Below, piece by piece: positions 9,771 through 18,434 of a stretch of DNA of 64,000 nt (position 1 is its first letter; every line of letters starts with the position of its first letter). The notes beneath the pieces are model-generated. The model did no database searches. It had not been told where the DNA came from and saw only the letters and a list, made by a program, of their open reading frames with translations. The translations under genes were made by a program, and so were the position numbers. This stretch comes from Myxococcales bacterium (lineage in GTDB: Bacteria; Myxococcota; Myxococcia; Myxococcales; Myxococcaceae): assembly GCA_020846875.1 (NCBI GenBank), contig JADLDB010000160.1:107914-171913 (forward strand), read 5' to 3'.

Positions 9771-12148
9771 CGACCTGGCAGCTCCTCGGAAAGCCCACCC
9801 CGCAGGTGGGCGCGGTGGACAAGGTGACGGGCCGGGCCCGCTACACGGACGATCTGCGGGTGCACGATCCGTTGCACGTGAAGATCCTTCGAGCTCCGCA
9901 CGCGAGCGCGAAGATCAAGTCGGTGGACGTGAGCGCGGCGAAGGCGCTGCCCGGCGTGCGGGCGATCCTCACCGGCGCGGACTTCAAGCGGACCTTCGGG
10001 GTGCTGCCGATCAGCCGTGACGAGCCGGCGCTGGCCCGCGACCGCGTGCGCTACGTGGGGGAGCCGGTGGCGGCGGTGGCGGCGGACTCGGCGCGGCTGG
10101 CCGAGGCGGCGCTGGCGGCGATCCGCGTGGACTACGAGGTGACGCCGGCGGTCCTCACCTTCGAGGAAGCGCGCCGCGAGACGAAGACGCCGCTGCACCC
10201 GGAGCTGGAGAAGTCGAACAACCTGCACAAGCAGGTGCAGCAGTCCTTCGGCGATCTCTCCAGAGGGTTCGCGGACGCGGCGGTGACGGTGGAAGGAGAG
10301 TTCCGCTTCCTGCCCGTCACGCACGCCTTCACCGAGCCGCACGCGGTGCAGGTGGAGCACGACGGCGAGCTGCTGGTCGTCACCTCGGCGACGCAGGTGC
10401 CGCACTACGTACACCTGGCGCTGTCCGAGGTGCTCGAGCTGCCACCGCACCGGCTGCGCGTGGTGAAGCCGCACCTCGGTGGCGGCTTCGGCGGCAAGAG
10501 CGATCCCTTCCCCCACGAGATGATCGCCGCGAAGTTCGCGCTGGTGACGGGGCGGAACATTCGCCTCGTGTACGAGCGCGAAGAGGTCTTCCTGAGCAAC
10601 CACGGCCGGCACCCCACCGAGCTCAAGATGAAGCTGGGGCTGCACCCGGAGCGGGGCGTCACCGCGCTGGACACGAAGGTGATGATCGACGGCGGCGCCT
10701 ATGGCTCCTTCGGCGTCGTCACCACCTACTACAACGGGGTGCTGCTCCAGGGGCCGTACCCGGTGCCCAACTCGGCGTTCCAGTGCGAGCGCTTCTACAC
10801 GAACAAGCCGATGTGCGGCGCGATGCGCGGCCACGGTGGCGTCAACCCGCGCTTCGCCAGCGAGACGCTGATGGACATGGCGTGCGTGCAGGCGGGGCTG
10901 GATCCGCTGGAGGCGCGGCTCAAGTTCCTCCACACCGGCGATACGATTACGCCGAACGGCTTTCGCATCACCTCGGCCGGGCTGCGCGAGGGGCTGGCCG
11001 AGGCGGCGCAGCGGACGAAGTGGAAGGAGAAGTGGGGCAAGTTGCCCCCAGGCAAGGGCATCGGCGTGGCGTGCGGCTTCTTCATCTCGGGGAGCGCGCT
11101 GCCGATCCACCGCAACGAGCTGCCGCAGTCGACGGTGCGCCTCACCATCGACTTCGACGGCGGCATCACCGTGTACTCGGGCGCCTCCGACATCGGGCAG
11201 GGCAGCGACACGATGCTGGCGCTGGTGGTGGCGGAGGTGCTGGGCGCGCCCCTGTCGCTGGTGAAGGTCGTCTCGGCCGACACGCGGCTCACGCCCATCG
11301 ATCTCGGCAGCTACAGCTCGCGCGTCACCTTCATGGCCGGCAACGCGGCGCGCAACGCAGCGATCAGCATGCGCAAGGAGCTGGTCGCGGCAGCCGCCAG
11401 GCTGTCGGGCCGAGCGCCACCGGAGTACCCAAAGCCGGGCGAGCCCGAGAGCCCGTTCCGCCTCGGGCAGCGCCCGCCGGACTTCGACAGCCACTTCCTG
11501 GGACCCAACCCCGACTACCGCGACGGCTGGACCTTCGCGAACCTCACGGTGACTCCCGACGGCGGGGCGGCGCTGGACTACTTCCAGGTGGTGACGGCGG
11601 CGCTGGCCGGGCGTGGGATCCTGCAGACGCAGGGCGTGTACCAGTCGCCGAAGCTGGAAGGCGGCAAGCACAAGGGCGCGGGCGCGGGGCTGTCTCCCAG
11701 CTACAGCTTCACCGCGGTGATCAGCGAGGTGGACGTCGACGTCGAGACCGGCTTCGTGCGCGTCGAGAAGATCGCTTGCGCGCACGACTGCGGCAGGCAG
11801 CTGAACCCCCTCGCCGTCGAAGGCCAGCTGGAGGGCTCCATTCACATGGGGCTCGGCCAGGCGCTGATGGAGGGCATGGCGTACGAGGCGGGCGCGGTCC
11901 AGAACGCGTCCTTCCTCGAGTACAAGATCCCCTCGGCCTTCGAGCAGCCGGTGATCGACCTGGTGCGCTGCCCGTCGGTGGACAACGAAGGTCCGTTTGG
12001 CGCGAAGGAGGTCGGCGAGGGCGCGCTGGCGCCGGTGGTGCCGTCGATCGCCAACGCCATCTACGACGCGGTGGGGGTGCGCCTGATGCGCGTGCCGATG
12101 ACGCCCGAGGTGGTGTTGGCCGCGCTGGCCGCGAGGAGGGGACGCTGA
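9767..12148 (+). CDS. hcrA: 4-Hydroxybenzoyl-CoA reductase-type large subunit (molybdopterin-binding)
   Basis: Molybdopterin-cytosine-dinucleotide-binding catalytic subunit, 793 aa, xanthine-oxidase family. The aldehyde-oxidase a/b hammerhead is N-terminal (ARYTDDL... about residues 20-135). The Mo-binding region shows GGGFGGKSDP, AMRGHGGVN, ASDIGQGSDT and the C-terminal GAKEVGEG with the usual catalytic Glu. In 4-hydroxybenzoyl-CoA reductase this subunit removes the para-OH from 4-hydroxybenzoyl-CoA, giving benzoyl-CoA, the substrate of the Bcr enzyme encoded upstream. The start at 9767 overlaps hcrC by 4 bp; the stop shares one base with the start of the FAD subunit. The gene order C-A-B differs from the commonly described A-B-C. 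Confidence 0.86.
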   Translation: MTTWQLLGKPTPQVGAVDKVTGRARYTDDLRVHDPLHVKILRAPHASAKIKSVDVSAAKALPGVRAILTGADFKRTFGVLPISRDEPALARDRVRYVGEPVAAVAADSARLAEAALAAIRVDYEVTPAVLTFEEARRETKTPLHPELEKSNNLHKQVQQSFGDLSRGFADAAVTVEGEFRFLPVTHAFTEPHAVQVEHDGELLVVTSATQVPHYVHLALSEVLELPPHRLRVVKPHLGGGFGGKSDPFPHEMIAAKFALVTGRNIRLVYEREEVFLSNHGRHPTELKMKLGLHPERGVTALDTKVMIDGGAYGSFGVVTTYYNGVLLQGPYPVPNSAFQCERFYTNKPMCGAMRGHGGVNPRFASETLMDMACVQAGLDPLEARLKFLHTGDTITPNGFRITSAGLREGLAEAAQRTKWKEKWGKLPPGKGIGVACGFFISGSALPIHRNELPQSTVRLTIDFDGGITVYSGASDIGQGSDTMLALVVAEVLGAPLSLVKVVSADTRLTPIDLGSYSSRVTFMAGNAARNAAISMRKELVAAAARLSGRAPPEYPKPGEPESPFRLGQRPPDFDSHFLGPNPDYRDGWTFANLTVTPDGGAALDYFQVVTAALAGRGILQTQGVYQSPKLEGGKHKGAGAGLSPSYSFTAVISEVDVDVETGFVRVEKIACAHDCGRQLNPLAVEGQLEGSIHMGLGQALMEGMAYEAGAVQNASFLEYKIPSAFEQPVIDLVRCPSVDNEGPFGAKEVGEGALAPVVPSIANAIYDAVGVRLMRVPMTPEVVLAALAARRGR

Positions 12149-13119
12149 TGTTGCTCCCGGCCTTCTCGTACGAGCGCCCAGCCGAGCTTCCCGGCGCCCT
12201 GGCCCTGCTGCAGCGGCTCGCCGCGGCGGGGGTCTCGTACCGCGTGCACGCCGGCGGCACGGACCTGGTGCCCGAGTTGAAGCGTGACGAGGCGGCGATC
12301 GGCACGGTGGTGTCGATCTCGAGGCTGGAGGCGCTGCGCGGCGTGCGTGCCCGGCCGGACGGCGGGCTCGAGGTGGGCGCGTTGACCCGCCTGTCTGCGC
12401 TGGCCGAGGAGGTGCGCGAGCGCTTCCCCGTCATCTCCGACACGGCGCTCCAGATCGCGAGCCCGCAGATCCGCAACCGGGCCACGCTGGGCGGCAATCT
12501 GCTGGTGGACAACCGCTGCGTCTACTTCAACCAGAGCCCGGATCACCGCGACGTCCACGCGGGCTGCTTCAAGGCGGGCGGTGAGGTGTGCCACCTGGTG
12601 CCGAGCGCGAAGCGAGGCGCTCAGCCGCTGTGCCGGGCGCGCTTCGTGTCGGATCTGGCGCCGGTGTTGATCCTCCACGACGCGAAGGTCGTCCTCGCGC
12701 GCGCGGGGGCCGAGCGGGAGCTGCTCCTGAAGGATCTCTACGCCCCGGACGGCATCCAGCGCACGCAGGTCGCGCCGGGGGAGTTGCTCACGCGCGTGCT
12801 GATCCCCGCCTCGGCCACCCGCAGGGTACACTACCTCAAGCTCCGCATCCGCCAGGCGCTCGACTTCCCCTCGCTCGGCGTGGCGGTGAGCCTCGACGGC
12901 AAGAAGCTGGGCGTAGCCCTCACCGGGGTGAACACGCACCCGGTGGTGTTGGCCTACGAGGGCGCGCTCGACGCTACGCTGAAGCAGGCCTGTGAGGACG
13001 GTCCGAAGCGGGTGGCGCCGCTGGCTCAGGACTTCTTCTCGCCCGCCTACCGGCGGCAGATGATCCCCGTGCTCATCCGTCGGGCCGTCGCCGTTCTCTC
13101 GAAGAAGGACACCCCATGA
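12148..13119 (+). CDS. hcrB: 4-Hydroxybenzoyl-CoA reductase-type medium subunit (FAD + extra 4Fe-4S)
   Basis: FAD-binding subunit of 323 aa (about the length of HcrB). FAD motifs are HAGGTDL (residues 35-41) and ATLGGNLL (112-119). An insert then carries Cys124, Cys140, Cys148 and Cys162; the spacing of the first three (X15, X7) equals that of the 4Fe-4S ligands in Thauera HcrB (Cys122/138/146/155 from memory), and only the last gap is longer. This insert is the hallmark separating 4-hydroxybenzoyl-CoA reductase from other xanthine-oxidase-family enzymes, because the extra cluster lets electrons run from a low-potential donor toward Mo. Start and stop overlap both neighbours. The symbol is assigned on this insert and operon context. 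Confidence 0.84.
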   Translation: MLLPAFSYERPAELPGALALLQRLAAAGVSYRVHAGGTDLVPELKRDEAAIGTVVSISRLEALRGVRARPDGGLEVGALTRLSALAEEVRERFPVISDTALQIASPQIRNRATLGGNLLVDNRCVYFNQSPDHRDVHAGCFKAGGEVCHLVPSAKRGAQPLCRARFVSDLAPVLILHDAKVVLARAGAERELLLKDLYAPDGIQRTQVAPGELLTRVLIPASATRRVHYLKLRIRQALDFPSLGVAVSLDGKKLGVALTGVNTHPVVLAYEGALDATLKQACEDGPKRVAPLAQDFFSPAYRRQMIPVLIRRAVAVLSKKDTP

Positions 13120-14312
13120 CCGCGCGCGCGAACGTCAAAGAGGTGATGAAGGAGTACCTGCTCGACCTGGATCAGGCCGCCCAGGACGGCCGGCGCAAGG
13201 TGGCGTGGTGCACGTCGGTGGGACCCGCGGAGATCCTCCGTGCGGCGGGCTACGAGGTCTTCTTCCCCGAGAACCACGGGGCGCTGCTCGGCGCGACGCG
13301 CATGTCCATGGACACGATCCCCGTCGCCAACGCCGCTGGCTACTCGCCGGACATCTGCAGCTACCTGACGTCGGACGTGGGCGCGTGGATGAAGGGCATC
13401 ACGCCGCTCACGCAGGCCTACGGGATCAAGTCCGTCCCGAAGCCCGATCTGCTCGTCTACAACACCAACCAGTGCAAGGACGTGATGCACTGGTTCGAGT
13501 TCTACGCGCGCGAGCTGAAGGTGCCCATCTACGGGGTGCACTCGCCCAACCACCTGCCCGAGGTGACGGCGGCGCACGAGGACGCGGTGGTGGCGCAGCT
13601 CAAGGGCCTCATCGCGCTGACCGAGCAGCTCACGGGCAAGCGCTTCGACGAGGAGGCCTTCAGGCAGTCGCTGGCGCTGTCGAAGCAGGCGACGGATCTC
13701 TGGGCCGAGGTGCTGGCCACCGCGCGCGCGCGTCCGAGCCCCTTGAGCTTCTTCGACGCCACCATCTACATGGGGCCCATCGTGGTGCTGCGCGGCACCG
13801 AGGTGGCGCGCGACTACTACGTGGCGCAGTTGGCGGAGCTGAAGGCGAAGATCGCCGCGGGCGAGGCGGCGGTGCCGGGCGAGACCAAGCGCCTGTATTG
13901 GGACGGCATGCCGGTGTGGGGCCGGCTGCGAAGCCTGTCGGACCTCTTCAAGCGCAACCACACCGCGGTGGTGGCGTCGACCTACTGCAACAGCTGGATC
14001 TTCAGTGACTTCGACGCGGCGGATCCGCTGCGCACCATGGCGCGCGCGTACCTGAAGATCTTCATCAACCGGAACGACGCGTACAAGGAGCGCTACATCG
14101 CCGACACGGTGCGCGAGTTCGGGATCGACGGGGTCGTCTTCCTCGAGGCGAAGACGTGCCCGAACAACTCGAACAGCCAGTACAACCTGCCGGCCCGGCT
14201 GCGCGCGAAGGGCGTTCGCTCCGTGGTGGTGAACGGAGATCTGTGCGATCTGCGCTGCTTCTCGGACGAGCAGGCGGCGACGGTCCTCGAAGCCTTCCTC
14301 GAGACGCTATGA
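13116..14312 (+). CDS. Second BcrB/HgdB-family protein, candidate double-cubane-cluster reductase
   Basis: 2-hydroxyacyl-CoA dehydratase D-component/benzoyl-CoA reductase family protein, 398 aa, complete. Seven Cys are present at 32, 81, 120, 291, 348, 377 and 381, in motifs such as SPDICSYLTSD, YNTNQCKDVMHWFEFY and NGDLCDLRCFS. It differs from the BcrB encoded at 2-1135, which has no Cys in the equivalent ESDLVDPRYFS. It is followed with a 4-bp overlap by its own single activator ATPase, and no second dehydratase subunit is present. That one-plus-one arrangement is known for DCCP/YjiM with DCCP-R/YjiL, where six Cys hold a double-cubane [8Fe-9S] cluster. It could instead be a BcrC replacement or half of a 2-hydroxyacyl-CoA dehydratase; the substrate is unknown. 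Confidence 0.8.
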   Translation: MTARANVKEVMKEYLLDLDQAAQDGRRKVAWCTSVGPAEILRAAGYEVFFPENHGALLGATRMSMDTIPVANAAGYSPDICSYLTSDVGAWMKGITPLTQAYGIKSVPKPDLLVYNTNQCKDVMHWFEFYARELKVPIYGVHSPNHLPEVTAAHEDAVVAQLKGLIALTEQLTGKRFDEEAFRQSLALSKQATDLWAEVLATARARPSPLSFFDATIYMGPIVVLRGTEVARDYYVAQLAELKAKIAAGEAAVPGETKRLYWDGMPVWGRLRSLSDLFKRNHTAVVASTYCNSWIFSDFDAADPLRTMARAYLKIFINRNDAYKERYIADTVREFGIDGVVFLEAKTCPNNSNSQYNLPARLRAKGVRSVVVNGDLCDLRCFSDEQAATVLEAFLETL

Positions 14313-15172
14313 CGACGTACTGGGGCGTGGACTGCGGTAGCACCGAGATCAAGGTCGTCGCGTGCGACGACGCGGGGCGGGTCCTGCACCGGCACCGGCG
14401 GCGAACGCTCTTCCCGCTGATCGAGCACGTGCGCGGCGCGCTGGCGGGCGACGGGGACTTCGAGAACCCCCTGGTGGACGGCGGTGCGCGCGTAGCCGAG
14501 GGGCACTTCGTCACCGCCACCGGCTACGGCCGCGGCCACCTCGACTTCGCGCAGGACAAGCTGACGGAGATCCGCGCGCACTACCTGGGAGTGCGTCACC
14601 AATTGGGCGCAGAGCTGCCCCCGGGGCAGGACTACGCGATCATCGACATCGGCGGGCAGGACTCGAAGGTCATCACCGTCAAGACGGGCGACGTCGATCA
14701 GTTCATCATCAACCGTAAGTGCGCCGCGGGCACCGGCGCCTTCATCGAGGAGCTCGCCCACCGGCTGCGGATCGAGCTGGCCAGCCTGCCCGAGCTGGAG
14801 CGCCGCCATGACGCCGAGCTCACCTTGAACAGCTACTGCACGGTGTTCGCCGCGCAGGAGGTGATCAAGGTGCTGATGGAGGGCCAGCGGGTGGAGAACC
14901 TGATCCACGCGCTGTACCGATCGGTGGTGAAGCGCGTCCTGGAGATGACGGTGGTGACGGCGCCGTCGGTCGTCTTCTCGGGCGGCGTGCTGACGCACCA
15001 CGAGCCCCTGCGTCGGATGTTCGGTGAGAAGCTGCCGGGCAAGAGGTTCCTGCTCGCGCCCGAGGCCCAGTTCTGTGGGGCGATCGGCGCCGCGCTGCAC
15101 GGCCTCGAGCGCGCCCGGAAGCAGGCCGCGCCCCCGGTCCACCCCAGCCCCAGCCAGGAGAAGCACCCATGA
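14309..15172 (+). CDS. HgdC/BcrA-type activator ATPase
   Basis: ATP-dependent electron activator, 287 aa, ASKHA fold, typically a homodimer bridging one 4Fe-4S cluster. Motifs: [21 protein letters not shown], Cys138 (NRKCAAGTG), Cys177 (NSYCTVFA) and SGGVLTH. The ATG at 14309 was chosen because it overlaps the preceding stop and the protein starts right at the ATPase fold; the longer in-frame version from 14156 would lie inside the upstream gene. It should serve the adjacent HgdB-like protein rather than the Bcr core, which has its own BcrA/BcrD. The C-terminus after residue 270 is Pro-rich and unstructured. The stop overlaps the start of the SDR gene. Confidence 0.85.
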   Translation: MTTYWGVDCGSTEIKVVACDDAGRVLHRHRRRTLFPLIEHVRGALAGDGDFENPLVDGGARVAEGHFVTATGYGRGHLDFAQDKLTEIRAHYLGVRHQLGAELPPGQDYAIIDIGGQDSKVITVKTGDVDQFIINRKCAAGTGAFIEELAHRLRIELASLPELERRHDAELTLNSYCTVFAAQEVIKVLMEGQRVENLIHALYRSVVKRVLEMTVVTAPSVVFSGGVLTHHEPLRRMFGEKLPGKRFLLAPEAQFCGAIGAALHGLERARKQAAPPVHPSPSQEKHP

Positions 15173-15948
15173 GCTCCCCAGTCGCCCTCATCACCGGGGG
15201 CACCCGCGGCGTCGGCCGCGCGCTGTCGCTGCGCCTCGCGCGACGTGGATACGACGTCGTGGCCACGTGGCGACGCGACGAGGCCGCCGCGAAGTCGCTG
15301 GAGCAGGAGCTCGCGCGCCTCGACCGCCGCTGCCTCGCGCTGCAGGCCGACCAGTTGGAGCCCGCCACCCTCGAGGCGGCGTTCGATCGCACGGCGAAGG
15401 ACTTCGGGCACCTCGACGTCTTCGTGGCGAACGCGGCGGCCACCAAGTTCGCGCCCCTCATGGGGCTCAAGGCGCACCAACTGGACAAGACCTTCAACGT
15501 CACCGTGAAGAGCTTCCTGGTGGGCTGCCAGCGCGCGGCGCCGCTGATGAAGGGGCGGGGCGGGCGGATCGTCGCGGTGTCGGGCTTCGACGCGCGCACG
15601 CCGCTGCCGCAGCACGGGCTGCTGGGCGCGATGAAGGCGGCGATGGAGGTGATGGTGAAGTACCTGGCCTGCGAATTGGCGGCCGACGGCATTCGCGTCA
15701 ACGCGGTGAACCCGGGCTACATCGACACCGAGTCCTCGCGCTTCTACGTGGGCGAGGCGGGGTGGAAGAAGCTCGAGGCCACCTTGAGCCAGCTGATCCC
15801 CGCGGGGCACATCGCGTCGGCCGACGAGATCGCCGAGGCCATCGAGTGGGTGTGCCTGCCCGAGTCCCGGTACGTCAACGGCACCACCATCACCGTCGAT
15901 GGTGGGATGGACGTCGGCTACCAGTTCTACCTGTCGTCCAGAATGTAG
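15169..15948 (+). CDS. SDR oxidoreductase-like protein lacking the catalytic Tyr
   Basis: Short-chain dehydrogenase fold, 259 aa, closest in layout to FabL-type enoyl-ACP reductases. Cofactor motif TGGTRGVG (9-16) and NAAA (89-92) are intact. The FabL-type active site Ser...Tyr-X6-Lys aligns without gaps to Ser138, His149 and Lys156, so the catalytic Tyr is His; no Tyr occupies the ordinary Tyr-X3-Lys position either (Leu152). The protein ends with the usual [10 protein letters not shown] motif. It is translationally coupled (4-bp overlap) to the activase gene. In this operon it might bind an aromatic or alicyclic CoA thioester, act as a dehydrogenase with altered chemistry, or be non-catalytic. 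I do not assign a substrate. Confidence 0.8.
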   Translation: MSSPVALITGGTRGVGRALSLRLARRGYDVVATWRRDEAAAKSLEQELARLDRRCLALQADQLEPATLEAAFDRTAKDFGHLDVFVANAAATKFAPLMGLKAHQLDKTFNVTVKSFLVGCQRAAPLMKGRGGRIVAVSGFDARTPLPQHGLLGAMKAAMEVMVKYLACELAADGIRVNAVNPGYIDTESSRFYVGEAGWKKLEATLSQLIPAGHIASADEIAEAIEWVCLPESRYVNGTTITVDGGMDVGYQFYLSSRM

Positions 15949-15969
15949 CCCTTACGCAAGGAGGCGAAG

Positions 15970-16443
15970 ATGAACACACACGAAGAGCCCGGCGCGCTGC
16001 CGACCGACGCGGTGCGGGTGAGGACGATCACGGAAGCAGACCTGACGCGGGTCGTGGCCATCGACAAGAAGAGCATGGGCCGCCCCCGCGAGGAGTACTT
16101 CCGGTCGCGCCTCAAGAGCGCGCTGTCGGACAGCAAGATGGTCACCAGCCTGGTGGCCGAGGTGGACGGCCTGGTGGTGGGCTTCGTGATCAGCCGCCTC
16201 TACTACGGCGAGTTCGGCCGCACCGAGCCGGTGGCGGTGCTGGACTCGATCGGCGTCGACCCCGAGTTCCGCAAGCAACACGTGGGCGCGGCGCTCTTGC
16301 GCCAGTTGACGATGAACCTGAAGGCGCTGAACGTCGAGCGACTCGAGACGGACGTGGAGTGGAACCACTTCGAGCTGTTGTCCTTCCTCGCGCGCAGCGG
16401 CTTCAAGCCGGCGGCCCGGGTGTGCCTGAGCCTCGCGCTCTGA
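15970..16443 (+). CDS. GNAT-family N-acetyltransferase
   Basis: GCN5-related acetyltransferase of 157 aa. The fold runs from VRTITEADL at residue 16 to the acetyl-CoA loop DSIGVDPEFRKQHVGAALL (motif A, R/Q-x-x-G-x-A form, about 89-107) and ends with a short C-terminal strand. The start is supported by AAGGAGG just upstream (15958-15964). It is 21 bp after the SDR stop, so probably the last gene of the aromatic operon. Lysine acetylation of CoA ligases by GNAT enzymes is known in aromatic degraders (for example RpPat acting on BadA in Rhodopseudomonas), so control of the ligase at 3331-5067 is one possible role; this is inference only. Confidence 0.8.
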   Translation: MNTHEEPGALPTDAVRVRTITEADLTRVVAIDKKSMGRPREEYFRSRLKSALSDSKMVTSLVAEVDGLVVGFVISRLYYGEFGRTEPVAVLDSIGVDPEFRKQHVGAALLRQLTMNLKALNVERLETDVEWNHFELLSFLARSGFKPAARVCLSLAL

Positions 16444-16486
16444 CGGAGCAGGCGCGTCCTTGCGCAGGGCCCCGTCCGGCGGGTAG

Positions 16487-17734
16487 GTGGACCTCGTCGT
16501 GACCGAGGTCGTCCCCGCCTTCCGGGAGCTGTGCCTGCGCTGCCGCCGCCCGAAGAGCGTCTGTTGGTGCCACGCGCTCGCCCCGGTGGACAGCCGCACC
16601 CGCGTCGTCTTCATCCAGCACCCGCGCGAGGCCCGCGTGCCGGTCAGCACCTGCCGTATGGCGCACCTCTCGCTGCCCAACAGCGAGCTGCACGTCGCGC
16701 TCAAGGCCGAGGGATCCGCCCGCCTGGAGGAGGTGTGCGCCCAGCCGGGGACGGCGGTGCTGTTCCCTTCCGACTCCGCCACGGACGTCTGCGCCGTCTC
16801 GGCGCCGCCCGCCCACCTCGTCGTCGTCGACGGCACCTGGGCCAACGCGAAGAAGGTGGTGGAGAAGTGCCCGGTGCTCTCCCGGTTGCCGCGCCTCAAG
16901 TTCCAGCCTGAGCGGCCCGGCAACTACCGCATCCGCAAGGAGCCCCAAGCGCACTGCCTGGCCACCATCGAGGCCGTCGCCCACGTGCTGGAGCGCCTCG
17001 AGCGCGCCCCGGGGAGGTTCACCCCCATGCTGTCCGTCTTCGACGCCATGGTGGAGCGGCAGCTGGACTTCATCGAGGCGAGCGGAAACCAGACCCGGCA
17101 CCAGCGGAAGGGGCGGCTGCGCAACTCGGCGCGCGAGGATCCGCTGGCGCCGCTGCGCGAGGCGTCCGGCCGGCTGGTGGTCGTCTTCGGCGAGGCCAAC
17201 GCGTGGCCGCTGGATGATCCGCGTCGCCCGCTGCCCGACGAGCCGGAGTTGATCCAGCTCGTCGCTGGCCGGGTGGCGCAGGCCGAGGGCCCCGGACGCG
17301 GGGAGGCCGTGTTCACCTCGCTCCTCCAGGCGAGGCGGCCGCTGGGGCCGCGCGTGCCGCTGCACCTCGATCTGCCGCGGGAAGCGCTGCTCGCGGCGCC
17401 CCCCCGGGACGAGACGCTCGACGCTTTTCAGCGCTTCCTCCAGCCGGAGGACGTCCTGGTCGGCTGGGGCCACTACTGCGCCGACCTGCTCGAGGCCGAC
17501 GGGGCGCTGCGCCGGCGCTTCATCGATCTGCGCGGCACCATCGCCCGGCTGTGGAATGAGCGCCCGGGGGGCGTGGAGGTGCTCTCGTCCCGCCTTGGAG
17601 CCAAGCTGCCGGAGGGCCAGGGCCGGGCTGCTCGCCGCCTGTCCGCCCTGCTCCACGTCACCCGGGCCGTCCTCGACGGCCGCCTCACGCGGGCTGCGCT
17701 GATTTCGGAAGGCCGGAAGGCCGCGGCGCCGTAG
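16487..17734 (+). CDS. DTW-domain protein (tRNA aminocarboxypropyltransferase-like) with extra C-terminal domain
   Basis: The N-terminal half (about residues 10-210) is a DTW domain related to TapT/YfiP and SPOUT-type enzymes, which transfer the aminocarboxypropyl group of SAM to uridine in tRNA. Zinc-type Cys cluster at Cys16, Cys19, Cys26, Cys28; signature DGTW at 115-118; NYRIRKEPQ motif after it. The C-terminal ~190 aa are not part of usual DTW proteins (about 200-250 aa). They show patterns like a DEDD/DnaQ exonuclease fold (VVVFGEANAW, VGWGHYCADLL, RFIDLRGTIARL), but the first acidic pair is not intact, so catalysis is doubtful. Start GTG 16487 is uncertain; GTG 16499 is an alternative. 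Confidence 0.75.
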   Translation: MDLVVTEVVPAFRELCLRCRRPKSVCWCHALAPVDSRTRVVFIQHPREARVPVSTCRMAHLSLPNSELHVALKAEGSARLEEVCAQPGTAVLFPSDSATDVCAVSAPPAHLVVVDGTWANAKKVVEKCPVLSRLPRLKFQPERPGNYRIRKEPQAHCLATIEAVAHVLERLERAPGRFTPMLSVFDAMVERQLDFIEASGNQTRHQRKGRLRNSAREDPLAPLREASGRLVVVFGEANAWPLDDPRRPLPDEPELIQLVAGRVAQAEGPGRGEAVFTSLLQARRPLGPRVPLHLDLPREALLAAPPRDETLDAFQRFLQPEDVLVGWGHYCADLLEADGALRRRFIDLRGTIARLWNERPGGVEVLSSRLGAKLPEGQGRAARRLSALLHVTRAVLDGRLTRAALISEGRKAAAP

Positions 17735-17745
17735 AGTGCCCTTGA

Positions 17746-18420
17746 GTGTCGCTGAAGACGATCCAGAAGCTGCTCGTCATCTCCGCGCTGCTGTGGGCGA
17801 TGCTCCCCACCTGGGGGGGCCTCCTCTACGCCGCGGCCTGGACCCTGCTCGCGGTGGGTACCTCCAGCCGCATCCGCGCAGCCCGCGTCGTCCTCGAGGC
17901 GCACCGCGAAGAGCTTGCCAGGGGGCTGTCCGGAGAGACGCTTTCCTGGGTGGGCCAACACCCCTTCTTCTACGTGTGGCGGGAGACCGCGAAGGAGTGG
18001 GGCACGACCTGGCGGATGACGGGCATCCTGGCCATCTTCCTGGCGCCGTGGTTCTTCATCCGTGCGCTCTTCCTGCGTGAGACGTGGGAGTTCGTGCTCC
18101 TGGCGCCGCTGGCCGTGCTGCTGATCGTCGGCGTGCGGATCGCGCTGAAGGTAGAGCTGGTGGAGCTGCTCAAGGAGAAGAAGAAGCTCGAGCCCTTCAT
18201 CGGGAAGCATGAGGAGGCGCTGCGCTACCTGACCTTGCGCGCGGCGGCCGGCAAGTGGCCACCCGTCCCGTCCCCCGATGGTGGGCCGAAAGAGACGCTA
18301 CCGCCGCCCACCCTGTCCCCGCCGGTCAGGCCGCCCAATCCGCCGGCGCTGGGGCCTCCCTCGTCCGTGCGCCCGTCGAATGGCGACGTGCCGCCGAAGG
18401 ACGACAAGCCAGCCGAGTGA
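17746..18420 (+). CDS. Hypothetical membrane protein with Pro-rich tail
   Basis: No family recognised. The 224-aa product starts with GTG, 11 bp after the DTW gene. Hydrophobic stretches at about residues 8-40 (one or two helices) and a pair around 90-135 predict three or four membrane segments. A Lys-rich amphipathic stretch (about 140-165) follows, then a ~55-residue cytoplasmic or periplasmic tail rich in Pro with PPxP motifs. There is no signal peptide cleavage site that I trust. It converges on kdpE with only 14 bp between stop codons and no clear terminator hairpin. The tail suggests protein-protein contact, but function is unknown. Confidence 0.6.
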   Translation: MSLKTIQKLLVISALLWAMLPTWGGLLYAAAWTLLAVGTSSRIRAARVVLEAHREELARGLSGETLSWVGQHPFFYVWRETAKEWGTTWRMTGILAIFLAPWFFIRALFLRETWEFVLLAPLAVLLIVGVRIALKVELVELLKEKKKLEPFIGKHEEALRYLTLRAAAGKWPPVPSPDGGPKETLPPPTLSPPVRPPNPPALGPPSSVRPSNGDVPPKDDKPAE

Positions 18421-18434
18421 TGTCGGCCGAGTCC

